Source: DATIKM01 sp035477595 (GTDB lineage: Bacteria; Armatimonadota; Chthonomonadetes; Chthonomonadales; CAJBBX01). From it: a stretch of DNA of 64,000 nucleotides. This document shows, piece by piece, positions 31,578-40,061 of this stretch (positions are counted from its first letter, which is position 1; each line of letters opens with the position of its first letter). The notes beneath the pieces are model-generated. The model saw nothing but the letters and a program-made list of their open reading frames with translations. It searched no databases and was not told where the DNA came from. The position numbers and the translations under genes were made by a program. The DNA lies in NCBI GenBank assembly GCA_035477595.1, contig DATIKM010000059.1:1-64000 (forward strand), written 5' to 3'.

Positions 31578-31880
31578 GTGGCGATGGGCATCTTCGCCGG
31601 TGACGGAGTGGCGCGCGCCGCGAAGTCGGAGGCGGTCCGAAGCGTCGAGCGCGAGGCAGAGGCGCAGGAGTTTCCACAGAAGGAACGCAGGGGTCGCAAC
31701 CCCGCTCGCAAGCGCCAGCAGGAGGAATCCGCACTCGGCTCCGTGGCGGTGGACCTGAGCGAGCTCAACCGCGCCGATCGCCCGGACGCCCACGAGACGG
31801 AGGACGCCGCAGAGCGCGCCGCCGACGGGAGCACGCGGGACGCCGGCGCAGCCGACAGGCGGCTTGACATCGAGGCCTGA
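31578..31880 (+). CDS. Small charged hypothetical protein
   Basis: This 100-residue ORF is of unknown family. It is very rich in Ala, Glu, Arg and Asp, with no membrane helix or signal peptide (MGIFAGDGVARAAKSEAV, EAEAQEFPQKERRGRNP). The C-terminal half (DLSELNRADRPDAHETEDAAERAADG) looks disordered. The start is GTG 31578 or ATG 31584. It sits 55 bp after the diguanylate cyclase and 16 bp before the DUF6115 gene, and uses the same high-GC codon bias. It could be a real small gene of this operon or a chance open frame; position favours real. Confidence 0.5.
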   Translation: MAMGIFAGDGVARAAKSEAVRSVEREAEAQEFPQKERRGRNPARKRQQEESALGSVAVDLSELNRADRPDAHETEDAAERAADGSTRDAGAADRRLDIEA

Positions 31881-31896
31881 CAGGGGAGGGCTCGGC

Positions 31897-32400
31897 ATGC
31901 TGTGGTCCGCCGTAGTGGTGGCCGTCCAGATCATCCTGCTCGCGGTGCTCTACCTGCTGTACCAACACGCACGCGCGGACCTCACGGCGCGGGCGGCCGA
32001 ACGGCCGGTCCTCGCAGAGCTGCGCGGCCTGCAGGAGACCGTGGCCGAGATGGTGGAGGAGTTGCGCAGGGAGTCGATCCAGGCGTCCGCGCAGCTCGAG
32101 TGCCGGTGTCGCGAGGCGCGCGATCTTCTGCAGAGCCTTGAGAAGCGCCTCGGCGAGACCGGTGCAGCGGTCGAGTTGCCTGTGGCGAGCCGGCGTCCAG
32201 CGGCGGTGGTGCAGGCGCGTCCGGCGCCCGCCGACGCTCCGACCGAGACGCGCGTTGGCGGACCGCAAGCGGAGCCGCGCTACGCCGTCGTCTGCGACCT
32301 GGCCCGGTCCGGAGCGCCGGCTGAGGAGATTGCGCGCCGGGCGGGTCTCTCGGTGGGTGAGGTCGAACTGATCCTGAGCGTTCGCGCCCCCGCCGCCTGA
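31897..32400 (+). CDS. DUF6115/SwrB-like membrane protein, flagellum-associated type
   Basis: This 167-residue protein has one N-terminal helix (LWSAVVVAVQIILLAVLYLLY). A coiled coil follows (ELRGLQETVAEMVEELRRES, REARDLLQSLEKRL), then an Ala/Pro linker. The C-terminal helix-turn-helix-like unit is RSGAPAEEIARRAGLSVGEVELIL. That C-terminal signature (EIA..L..GEVELIL) is typical of DUF6115 proteins, which often sit at the end of flagellar gene clusters. ATG 31897 has GGGGAGGG upstream. A flagellar or swarming role is inferred. MotA/MotB are encoded 8 kb away. Confidence 0.75.
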   Translation: MLWSAVVVAVQIILLAVLYLLYQHARADLTARAAERPVLAELRGLQETVAEMVEELRRESIQASAQLECRCREARDLLQSLEKRLGETGAAVELPVASRRPAAVVQARPAPADAPTETRVGGPQAEPRYAVVCDLARSGAPAEEIARRAGLSVGEVELILSVRAPAA

Positions 32401-32505
32401 CGGCCATGCTCGCGGACCGCTGACCGTGCACGTATGGCGCGCGTTGAGGTACCCTGTCCCCACAACCCCAACAACGCGCCCTACGGCGCTCAGGAGCGCA
32501 CCGCC

Positions 32506-33582
32506 GTGAATCGCACAGGCTGGATCCTCTGCCTGGCAGCCGCGATGCCCGTACTTCTCGCGGGATGCAGGGATGCCGACAGGGTGGTGGCGCGGGTGAA
32601 CCGCGAAGCCATCACGGAGGAGGAGTTCGCGGAGCGCGTCCGCAACGTGGACGCGTTCTCCCTCTCGATGTCGGCCCAGCGCCCCGGCTGGCCCAGCAAG
32701 GCCGGCGAGTATGCAATGCGGCAGGTGCTTCTCGAGAAGGTGCTGCTGCAAGCCGCCAAGGCAAGGGACGTAGCGCCCACGGACGCCCAGGTGACTGCCT
32801 ACATCCAGTTCGCCCGCAATCATCCCGAGCTGACGTCTCCAGCGGCTCGCAACCCGTTCCGGAACGACGCGGACTGGCAGCGCTACGCGCGCTCCGAGGT
32901 TGCCGTTCGCAACATCGCCTTCAAGTCGATCACGATGACGGACGCCGACGTGAAGGAGGTCTACGACGACCCGCAGATCCGCCTCGCGCTCACCCGGCCG
33001 GAGCAGGTCCGGCTGACCATGTTCGTGGCGAACACGGAGGCCAAGGCGCGCACCGCGGCGGCATCCTTGGCGCAGGGCGTGCCGCTGGAGACGATTGCCC
33101 TTCAGGATTCGGATGATCCGCTGACGCGCCAGAGGAGCGGCGACATCGGCCTCGTGGCGCTGAATGCGCTGCCAAGGGAGGTGCAGACCGCGCTCGCCAC
33201 GATGAAGCCCGGTGACATAGCGAGGAGGCCGATCCGCGCTGAACTGGCGCCACCTGGGCTGGATCCCGGTGACGGCAGCGCTCCCACAGTTTCGCGTTGG
33301 TTCCTCGTCAGACTGGTCGAGCGGATACCCAGCGCGCCTCACCCGATGGAAGAGGTGCGGCCGTTCCTCGAGGGCCAGGTGCTGCAGCGCAAGAACCCCG
33401 ATTTCGCGCAGTACGTGCAGAGCACGGTGCGGGAGTTCATGCAGAACGCCACGATCACGGTTCACCTCGAGGAGTACGAGCCCGTTCTGCAAAGGCTCCG
33501 CGATGAGATGGCACAGGCCGAGCAGGCGCCCGGCGCGCCTGTTGCGCCCGCGCCGCCTCCGACGGACGCCCCCGCACCGTAG
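32506..33582 (+). CDS. PpiC/SurA-like lipoprotein, putative foldase
   Basis: This 358-residue lipoprotein begins at GTG 32506 (CAGGAG 9 nt upstream). The lipobox LLAG-C21 gives a lipidated mature N-terminus. A SurA-N/PrsA-like chaperone region (VVARVNREAITEEEFAERV, VLLEKVLLQAAKAR) is followed by a parvulin-like portion (VRLTMFVANTEAKARTAAA, DPLTRQRSGDIG, GDIARRPIRA, WFLVRLVER). The PPIase core is diverged (RSGDIGLV for the usual GGDLG), so chaperone function without strong isomerase activity is possible. The tail is Pro/Ala-rich. This is the second PpiC-type envelope chaperone in the window. Confidence 0.8.
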   Translation: MNRTGWILCLAAAMPVLLAGCRDADRVVARVNREAITEEEFAERVRNVDAFSLSMSAQRPGWPSKAGEYAMRQVLLEKVLLQAAKARDVAPTDAQVTAYIQFARNHPELTSPAARNPFRNDADWQRYARSEVAVRNIAFKSITMTDADVKEVYDDPQIRLALTRPEQVRLTMFVANTEAKARTAAASLAQGVPLETIALQDSDDPLTRQRSGDIGLVALNALPREVQTALATMKPGDIARRPIRAELAPPGLDPGDGSAPTVSRWFLVRLVERIPSAPHPMEEVRPFLEGQVLQRKNPDFAQYVQSTVREFMQNATITVHLEEYEPVLQRLRDEMAQAEQAPGAPVAPAPPPTDAPAP

Positions 33583-33589
33583 GGGCCGC

Positions 33590-35071
33590 GTGAGCGCTCC
33601 GGCGCCTTCCCATCCGATCACGGTCGTAGGCCTCGGTCCCGCTGGATCGGGCGGGCTATCAACCGCCGCGCGCGAGGCGCTTCTCGCCTCCGCGCGGCGG
33701 TTCGTGCGCACGGCCCGGCACCCGGCCGCTCACGACCTGCGCGCCGGGGGCATGGGCTTCGAGACCTTCGACGCGCTCTACGACAGCGCCCCCGACTTCG
33801 ACGCCGTATACGACGCCATCGTGGAGCGGCTGCTCGTCGCGGCGCAAGAGGCGCCCGTCGCCTACGCAGTGCCGGGCCATCCCCTCGTGGGCGAGGAGTC
33901 GGTGCGCAGGCTGCTCGCTGCTGCGCGCGACCGCGACGTTACCGTGCACGTGGCGGGCTCGGAGAGCTTCCTGGACGCCGTGCTGAGCGCCCTGCGCCTC
34001 TCGCTGGGCGACGGCCTCCTGGTGCTAGACGCCCTGGCGCTCGACCGCATCGAGCCGCGACCGGATCTGCCGCTGGTCCTCTATCAGGTGTATGACCGCG
34101 ACATCGCCAGCGCCGCGAAGCTGCGCCTGATGGAGCACTACCCGGACGACTGGTGCGTCCAGGTAGTGTGCCACGCGGGCGAGCCCGGCGCAGAGGCCGT
34201 GGTAGAGACGCCCCTGCATCGCCTCGACCGCGTGGCAGTCGACCACCTCACCGCAGTGTACGTGCCGCCGCTGCCCGGCAACCGCCAGCGCGCGACGTTC
34301 GCCGATCTCGTCGAGGTGATGGCGAGGCTGCGGGGCGACGGAGGTTGTCCGTGGGACCGGGAGCAGGACCACGTCACCCTGAAGCGCTATCTGGTGGAGG
34401 AGTGCTACGAGGCGATCGACGCCATCGACGCGGGCAACATGGAAGCGCTCTGCGAGGAGCTTGGCGACGTGCTCCTGCAGGTGGTGTTCCACGCCCGGCT
34501 CGAGGAGGAGGCAGGCCGGTTCGACGCCCGCGACGTCATCGGCGGGATCGTCGAGAAGCTCATTCGCCGTCACCCACACGTGTTCGGAGACCTCAACGTG
34601 GGCGGCGCCGAAGAGGTGCTGCGCAACTGGGAGCGTATCAAGCGCGCCGAGAAGGGCGACGACGGGCGCTGTTCGGTGCTCGACGGCGTTCCCTCCCATA
34701 TGCCGGCTCTGATGCGCGCCATGGAGATCAGCAGGCGCGCCGTGAAGGTCGGGTTCGAATGGGAGCGCCTCGACGACGTGCTCGCCAAGATGGAGGAGGA
34801 GGTCTCCGAGTTGCGCACCGCGATCGCCTCGAACCGGGCAGAGGAGGTGTTCAGCGAGGTCGGCGACCTGCTGTTCACCGTGGTGAACGTGGCGCGGTGG
34901 GTCGGCGTCGATGCAGAGGAATCGCTGCGCGCCATGCTCCGCCGGTTCACCACCCGATTCCACCGCATCGAGCGTGGCGCGCGCGAGCAGGGACGGGCCC
35001 TCACGGAGCTGACCCTCGCCGAGATGGACGCTCTCTGGGAGGACGCCAAGCGCCGCGCGGACTTGAGGTGA
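33590..35071 (+). CDS. mazG: Tetrapyrrole methylase-like/MazG nucleotide pyrophosphohydrolase fusion
   Basis: This 493-residue YabN-type fusion has an N-terminal TP-methylase-like domain (about 10-215). It begins ITVVGLGPAGSGGLSTAARE, where the usual GPGD SAM loop reads GPAG, and includes AYAVPGHPLVGEESV. The MazG domain follows (about 235-493): CPWDREQDHVTLKRYLVEE, EECYEAIDAI and EELGDVLLQVVFH, repeated as EEEVSELRTAI and EVGDLLFTVVNVARW. The E-E-x2-E/E-x2-D metal sites are intact in both halves. It hydrolyses NTPs (housecleaning, (p)ppGpp-linked control in some bacteria). GTG 33590 lies 7 nt after the preceding lipoprotein stop. Confidence 0.92.
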   Translation: MSAPAPSHPITVVGLGPAGSGGLSTAAREALLASARRFVRTARHPAAHDLRAGGMGFETFDALYDSAPDFDAVYDAIVERLLVAAQEAPVAYAVPGHPLVGEESVRRLLAAARDRDVTVHVAGSESFLDAVLSALRLSLGDGLLVLDALALDRIEPRPDLPLVLYQVYDRDIASAAKLRLMEHYPDDWCVQVVCHAGEPGAEAVVETPLHRLDRVAVDHLTAVYVPPLPGNRQRATFADLVEVMARLRGDGGCPWDREQDHVTLKRYLVEECYEAIDAIDAGNMEALCEELGDVLLQVVFHARLEEEAGRFDARDVIGGIVEKLIRRHPHVFGDLNVGGAEEVLRNWERIKRAEKGDDGRCSVLDGVPSHMPALMRAMEISRRAVKVGFEWERLDDVLAKMEEEVSELRTAIASNRAEEVFSEVGDLLFTVVNVARWVGVDAEESLRAMLRRFTTRFHRIERGAREQGRALTELTLAEMDALWEDAKRRADLR

Positions 35072-35268
35072 CGCGCCCAAGCGGCCAGGCGGGCGCGGCG
35101 GGGCTTCTGCGCCAACACCACGGTGGGTGTGCCGGAGAAGGATCGGGCCAGAGCGCCGTCGAAGCGGCGGCCGCGATCTCAGCGCCGTAACCGGGGCGGA
35201 GCGCCGCCGGCCGCACGCTCGGGCGTGATGTGGCCGGCCCGGACAGCCCGGTGGGAGGAGGCCAGGCC

Positions 35269-38200
35269 ATGCTCAGCTTCGCGCTTGTCGCGCTCGGCAC
35301 GGGTCCGGCGGCGAGCGTCCAACCGGCTGCATCGGCGGAGTTTGTGGTACGCGTGCGCGGCGCGGCGCCGTATGGCGTGGCGCTGGCCCAAGCGGACCTC
35401 GCCGGGCAGCTCGGTCCGCGGGCCCGCGGGCCTCTCCGACTGACCGCGAGGGACCGAGCCGGGCGCGCTGTCGACGCGCAGTACGTACCGCCGCCGCGGG
35501 CTGGCCAGCCGGGGTGGATCGTGCTCCGTGCGAGCGCCGGCGCCGGCGAGAGGGTGTACAGGGTCCGCGCGTCCGTGGGCGCCGCGGAGAGGCCGCTCCG
35601 CGAGCCCCTGGTCGTGGCGGGCGGTACCTACCGGCTTACCTTCGACCCGGCGCGCATGGCGGGCATGCCGTCGCGCGTGCAATTCATGGGGCAGGAGGCG
35701 CCATTCGAGCGGTTCGTGTGGAACGATCGGGTCCACCACGCGAGCGACGGCAGCTTTTTCCTGCGGCACGACCGCCAGGCCCGGGCCGCCGTCGTCAGCG
35801 ATGGGCCGCTGTGCACGGTGGTCCGCGTGCGCGCCCGCTATCTCTCCGAGGACGGCCGCGCGCCCGCATCGCGCCCGCAGGCGGTGGTGGACTGGTGGGT
35901 GTTCCGGAATGCGCCGCTGGTGCGCGCTGCGGCCGAGATCTGGCAGGCACGCCCGCGCGAGTGGGCAGAGCTCCACTTCCTTGAGTGGAACTACCCCGAC
36001 GACCGTTTCGGCCGCTGGGCGCTCGGCGAGCCGGCGAGGACCGGTGAGCTCACGGGCTCAGGTCAGACGCATACGGGTCCGACCTGGGGATGCGTGACGG
36101 ACGGGCGCACCGGCGTGGGCATCGTCGGGACGCCTGTGCTCGTCCACGACGGGCGCGGCGCCTACGGCACCTACCTTCACGGTCCGTGGGTGGCATGGAG
36201 CGGGACGGAGACGCGCTTCTCGGCCTGGCTCTGGGCAGGGCAGGCGGCCGACGTGCCGTCCGAGGTCTCTCGGGCCGTCCGCCAACTCGCGGCGGGGCCC
36301 ACCGCCAGTGTGATGAGCGCCGCGAAGGATGCGCGCCTGGCAGCCGCGCGACGCGTGGTGGGCAGGCTGCGCGGCTTGGCACGGCGCGACGCGCGCTGGC
36401 GGCTCGCTCTGGCCGAGCGGCTCGCATTGTCCGGTCGCGACGGCGAGGCGGGCGCGCTGGTGGCCGGCCGGCCTCCCGCGGGCTGGCGGCTCGCGACGGC
36501 GGGCGACCTTGGGCTCGCCGTGGCGCCGCGCCGTGGCGGTCTGGCGGTGGAGAGTCTGTGTGACCTGGCGCATGGCCGGGAGATGCTGGCGGCCGGGAGC
36601 GAGCCGCTCTGGACCATGCGGCTCCGCCACACGGGCACGACGGAGGAGCACTCGCTCGCGGCTGATGCTGGCTGGACGCGGACGCGCCTGGCTGTGGAGG
36701 GGGGCGCGCTCGTGGCGCGGTGGGAGGTGGCGGCCGAGCCTGCTCTGGCGGGCGTTGTGGTGACCGCCTCGGCGCGTCCGGACAGGGCGCGCCATGCGTG
36801 GCGGTGGTCGCTGCGCGTGCGCGCGCCGGCGCCGTGGAGCGTGATGGGCGTGGCGTTCCCGAGGGTCGCGCTGGCTGAGCCGCCTCGCGCACCGGCAGTG
36901 GTGTACCCGCATGGCCCCGGAGTGCTGCGGACCGATGCGTGGCGCTCGGCGCTGGCGTTCCGGTCGCTCTACCCGAACGGCTGGTGCACCATGCAGTGGG
37001 TCGCCGCCTACGGTGCGGACGGCGGGCTCTACGTGGCGCGCCATGACCCCCTCGGCGGTGCGAAGGAGATCGTCGTCGAGAGCGAGCCGCAGAAGCGACG
37101 GTTGCGGATCGCCTTCGACGAGCCGGCTCCCGACCGGACACGGGCCGGCAACGAGTTCGTTCTCCGCGGCGAGGGAGTCTGGAGGCTCTTCCGGGGCGAC
37201 TGGTTCGACGCCGCGCGCATCTACCGCGAGTGGGTGCGGTCGGAGGCGCGGTGGTGGCCGCGGCTCGGCGCCGATGGGCGCGAAGACACGCCGCGCTGGA
37301 TGCGGGAGCTCTGCGCCTGGGCGCTCGCCAGCGGCGCGCCGGAAGAGCACACGGAGCCGGTGCTGAGGATGCGCGAGGCGCTCGGGACGCCGATCGGGTT
37401 CCACTGGTATCAGTGGCACCAGATACCCTTCGACAACGACTACCCGCACTACTTCCCCACGAGGCCCGGCGTCGCGGAGGGCGTCGCCCGTCTGCAGGCC
37501 TCGGGGGTGCATGTGATGCCCTACATCAACGGGCGGTTGTGGGACACGAGGGATCGAGGGGCGGAGGACTACGCGTTCACCGCTCGGGCTCTGCCTGCCG
37601 CAGCGAAGCAGGAGGACGGCAAGCCCTTCATCGAGTCCTACGGGAGCAAGGAGGCGGACGGGAGCGACGTGAGGCTCGCGCCGATGTGCCCCACCACGCC
37701 GCTGTGGCAGTCCACGGTCCGCGACATCGTGCTCCGGCTGATGGGCGAGGTGGGAGTGCACGGGGTCTACATCGATCAGATCGCGGCTGCGGCGCCCGCT
37801 CTATGCATGGACCCGAGCCATAATCACCCGCTGGGCGGCGGGGGATGGTGGACGGAGCGCGGCTACTGGCCGATGCTGGAGGCCATACGCGCCGCCATGC
37901 CGGCCGACCGCATACTCACCACCGAGTGCAACGCGGACCCCTACATCCGGTGGATGGATGGCTACCTCACGTGGCACTGGCAGATGGAAGGCATGGTGCC
38001 GGCGTTCTCGGCGGTCTACGGCGGCGCCATCCAGATGTTCGGCCGGAGCTACGGCGCCGGAGCCAGCACGCGCGACCTCGCGCTCTGCACGAAGATGGGG
38101 CAGCAGCTCGTCTTCGGCGAGCAGATAGGTTGGCTGGACCCCAGGATCGCGCTCGAGCCGGTGGCGGGCGCTTTCCTGCGCGAGACGGTGCGGATGCGGC

Positions 38201-38559
38201 GCCACTTCGTGCGGTACTTCTATGCAGGCGAGATGGCGCGGCCCCCGATCATCGCTGGCTCCCCGAAGGCGCGATCGGACTGGCAGTGGTACGGCGAGAC
38301 GTGGGTGACGACGGATGCCGTGCTCGGGGGGGCGTGGGCGTTACCGCGCGAGCGGCGCCTGCTGCTGCTGCTAACGAACGTGACCGCGGAGGCCGCGACG
38401 GTGGGTCTGCGTCTGCCGACGTCGTCCTGGGGCCTGCCCGTCTCTGGCGTGCGCTGGGCGCGCCTGGACGCGGCGGATGCCGAGGCTGCGCCTGGAGCGC
38501 CGCCCGCCCGCGTCCGGCTGCCAGCGCGGTCCGTGGTGGCCTGGGAGGCCCGCTGGTGA
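35269..38559 (+). CDS. Large secreted DUF6259-type protein, putative glycoside hydrolase
   Basis: This 1096-residue protein has a signal peptide (LSFALVALGTGPAASVQPAASA) and a start at ATG 35269, with GGGAGGAGG 8 nt upstream; a GTG at 35230 lacks an RBS. The first ~650 residues are beta-rich and resemble the beta-sandwich of glycan-binding enzymes. The DUF6259-like TIM-barrel region (about 685-1000) includes IGFHWYQWHQIPFDNDYPHY, HVMPYINGRLWDT, GVHGVYIDQIAA and ILTTECNADPYIRWMDGY. The Asp in VYIDQ and the Glu in TTECN are candidate acids. The C-terminus is a small beta domain. It lies 58 bp before a sulfatase-fold enzyme, which suggests a shared glycan substrate. Confidence 0.75.
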   Translation: MLSFALVALGTGPAASVQPAASAEFVVRVRGAAPYGVALAQADLAGQLGPRARGPLRLTARDRAGRAVDAQYVPPPRAGQPGWIVLRASAGAGERVYRVRASVGAAERPLREPLVVAGGTYRLTFDPARMAGMPSRVQFMGQEAPFERFVWNDRVHHASDGSFFLRHDRQARAAVVSDGPLCTVVRVRARYLSEDGRAPASRPQAVVDWWVFRNAPLVRAAAEIWQARPREWAELHFLEWNYPDDRFGRWALGEPARTGELTGSGQTHTGPTWGCVTDGRTGVGIVGTPVLVHDGRGAYGTYLHGPWVAWSGTETRFSAWLWAGQAADVPSEVSRAVRQLAAGPTASVMSAAKDARLAAARRVVGRLRGLARRDARWRLALAERLALSGRDGEAGALVAGRPPAGWRLATAGDLGLAVAPRRGGLAVESLCDLAHGREMLAAGSEPLWTMRLRHTGTTEEHSLAADAGWTRTRLAVEGGALVARWEVAAEPALAGVVVTASARPDRARHAWRWSLRVRAPAPWSVMGVAFPRVALAEPPRAPAVVYPHGPGVLRTDAWRSALAFRSLYPNGWCTMQWVAAYGADGGLYVARHDPLGGAKEIVVESEPQKRRLRIAFDEPAPDRTRAGNEFVLRGEGVWRLFRGDWFDAARIYREWVRSEARWWPRLGADGREDTPRWMRELCAWALASGAPEEHTEPVLRMREALGTPIGFHWYQWHQIPFDNDYPHYFPTRPGVAEGVARLQASGVHVMPYINGRLWDTRDRGAEDYAFTARALPAAAKQEDGKPFIESYGSKEADGSDVRLAPMCPTTPLWQSTVRDIVLRLMGEVGVHGVYIDQIAAAAPALCMDPSHNHPLGGGGWWTERGYWPMLEAIRAAMPADRILTTECNADPYIRWMDGYLTWHWQMEGMVPAFSAVYGGAIQMFGRSYGAGASTRDLALCTKMGQQLVFGEQIGWLDPRIALEPVAGAFLRETVRMRRHFVRYFYAGEMARPPIIAGSPKARSDWQWYGETWVTTDAVLGGAWALPRERRLLLLLTNVTAEAATVGLRLPTSSWGLPVSGVRWARLDAADAEAAPGAPPARVRLPARSVVAWEARW

Positions 38560-38617
38560 GGCGCGCGGCGCATGTCGCGCCCAGCCGGGCGCACACCCTA
38601 CCGGAGAGGCTGAGCCC

Positions 38618-40024
38618 GTGAACGTGATACTGATGAGCCTGGACACGCTGCGCGCCGATCGTCTGTCCTGCTACGGGCACTGGCGGCCGACGAGCCCGAA
38701 CCTGGACCGCGTCGCTGCGCAGGGCGCAATCTGCACGGAGTTCTTCAGTCCCCACATCCCGACGTTCCCCGGGCACACCACGATGATGACCGGGCGCGAC
38801 GTCTACGCACACCGGATCACCAGCCAGTCCGCGACTCCGGCGCTGGACCCGTCCATACCCATGCTGGCGGAGACGCTCGCGGGAGCGGGCTACTTCACGG
38901 CGGCTGCCGACAACCTGGGGCGCTGGTTCCAGCGCGGTGTGCAGTTAACCGAGACCTACGCCTGGGACACGACGGTGAAGAGCGCGTGGCGGAAGGCGGA
39001 GGCGGTGAACCAGGCGGCCTTCCGCGTCATCGACGCGGCGGCGGCGCAGGACAGCCCGTTCTACCTGTTCCTGCACTTCTGGGACCCGCACACCCCGTAC
39101 CTGCCGCCCGCGCCGTTCGACCGCATGTTCTACGCCGGCGACGAGAAGGACCCGCGCAATCGAAGCATGGACGCGGTCTGGGCGTTCGAGAACTTCAAGT
39201 GGTATTTCCGGGAGTGGATGTCGGGCGTCACCGACATCGAGTTTCCCAAGGCGCAGTACGACGCCGAGATCGCCTACATGGACGCGTGCCTCGCGCACGT
39301 CTTCGCGCGGCTCGAGGACCGCGGCCTTGTCGACGACACGCTACTCGTGATCATGACTGACCACGGCGAGGAGCTGGACGAGCACGGGTGCTGGTTCGAC
39401 CACCACGGGCTCTACGACCCGAACGTGCGCATCCCGTGCATCCTGCGGTGCCCGGGCGTCATCGAGGCGGGTACGCGGCTTCGGGGCTTCGCGCGCTCCC
39501 AGGACGTCGTTCCCACGGTGCTCGACTATGCGGGTCTGCTTGATCGCGTGGCCAAGCTCGACGGCGCCTCGCTCCGGCCGCTTCTCGAGCGCGCGGCAAG
39601 CCACGGCGACAGCGCCGTTCCCAGCGGCACGTGCGATGCCCTCTTCCTCACCGAGAACACATGGATGAAGAAGCGCGCCATCCGCACACATGCGTGGAAG
39701 CTGATCGTCGCGCTGGAGTCGGACATCCACGGGCTCCCTCCGCTGGAGCTCTTCGACCTCACGACCGATCCGGGCGAGAAGGTGAACCTGGCCGATGAGC
39801 TGCCCGAGGTGGTGTCCGAACTGCGAGGACGCCTGGACGACCATGTGCGGAGGCGCCTCGCGGAGACCGGGACGACCGACCCGCTGCCGGAGCAGCCCAT
39901 CCCGCTGAGGCGCGTGGGCAGGATGGAGGAGGCAGTCCCGACTGACCGGGAGGAGAAGGCCGCCGCGCACGACGAGAAGCTGGATGCGGGCGACTTCGTG
40001 GGATACGAGCGCGACGACTGCTGA
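38618..40024 (+). CDS. Alkaline phosphatase/sulfatase superfamily hydrolase with Thr nucleophile motif
   Basis: This 468-residue protein has the sulfatase fold. Metal-binding residues are at D9 (ILMSLDTLRADRLS) and in MTDHGEELDEHG, followed by WFDHHGLYDPNVRIPCILR. True sulfatases carry C/S-x-P-x-R, the formylglycine site. Here the position reads T49-F-P51-G-H53-TTMMTG: Thr instead of Cys/Ser and His instead of Arg. Thr-nucleophile members of the superfamily are phosphodiesterases and phosphatases, so hydrolysis of a phosphoester is a fair alternative to sulfate. No signal peptide is seen. GTG 38618 has GGAGAGG 8 nt upstream. It follows the DUF6259 gene, probably in one transcript. Confidence 0.85.
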   Translation: MNVILMSLDTLRADRLSCYGHWRPTSPNLDRVAAQGAICTEFFSPHIPTFPGHTTMMTGRDVYAHRITSQSATPALDPSIPMLAETLAGAGYFTAAADNLGRWFQRGVQLTETYAWDTTVKSAWRKAEAVNQAAFRVIDAAAAQDSPFYLFLHFWDPHTPYLPPAPFDRMFYAGDEKDPRNRSMDAVWAFENFKWYFREWMSGVTDIEFPKAQYDAEIAYMDACLAHVFARLEDRGLVDDTLLVIMTDHGEELDEHGCWFDHHGLYDPNVRIPCILRCPGVIEAGTRLRGFARSQDVVPTVLDYAGLLDRVAKLDGASLRPLLERAASHGDSAVPSGTCDALFLTENTWMKKRAIRTHAWKLIVALESDIHGLPPLELFDLTTDPGEKVNLADELPEVVSELRGRLDDHVRRRLAETGTTDPLPEQPIPLRRVGRMEEAVPTDREEKAAAHDEKLDAGDFVGYERDDC

Positions 40025-40061
40025 GGCGCTCGGCGAGGCCGGCCAGGAACGACCCCCCGCG

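Noticed and set aside
38618..40024. Ordinary arylsulfatase call
   Set aside because: The Cys/Ser-x-Pro-x-Arg site is replaced by Thr-x-Pro-x-His, so formylglycine chemistry is not expected.
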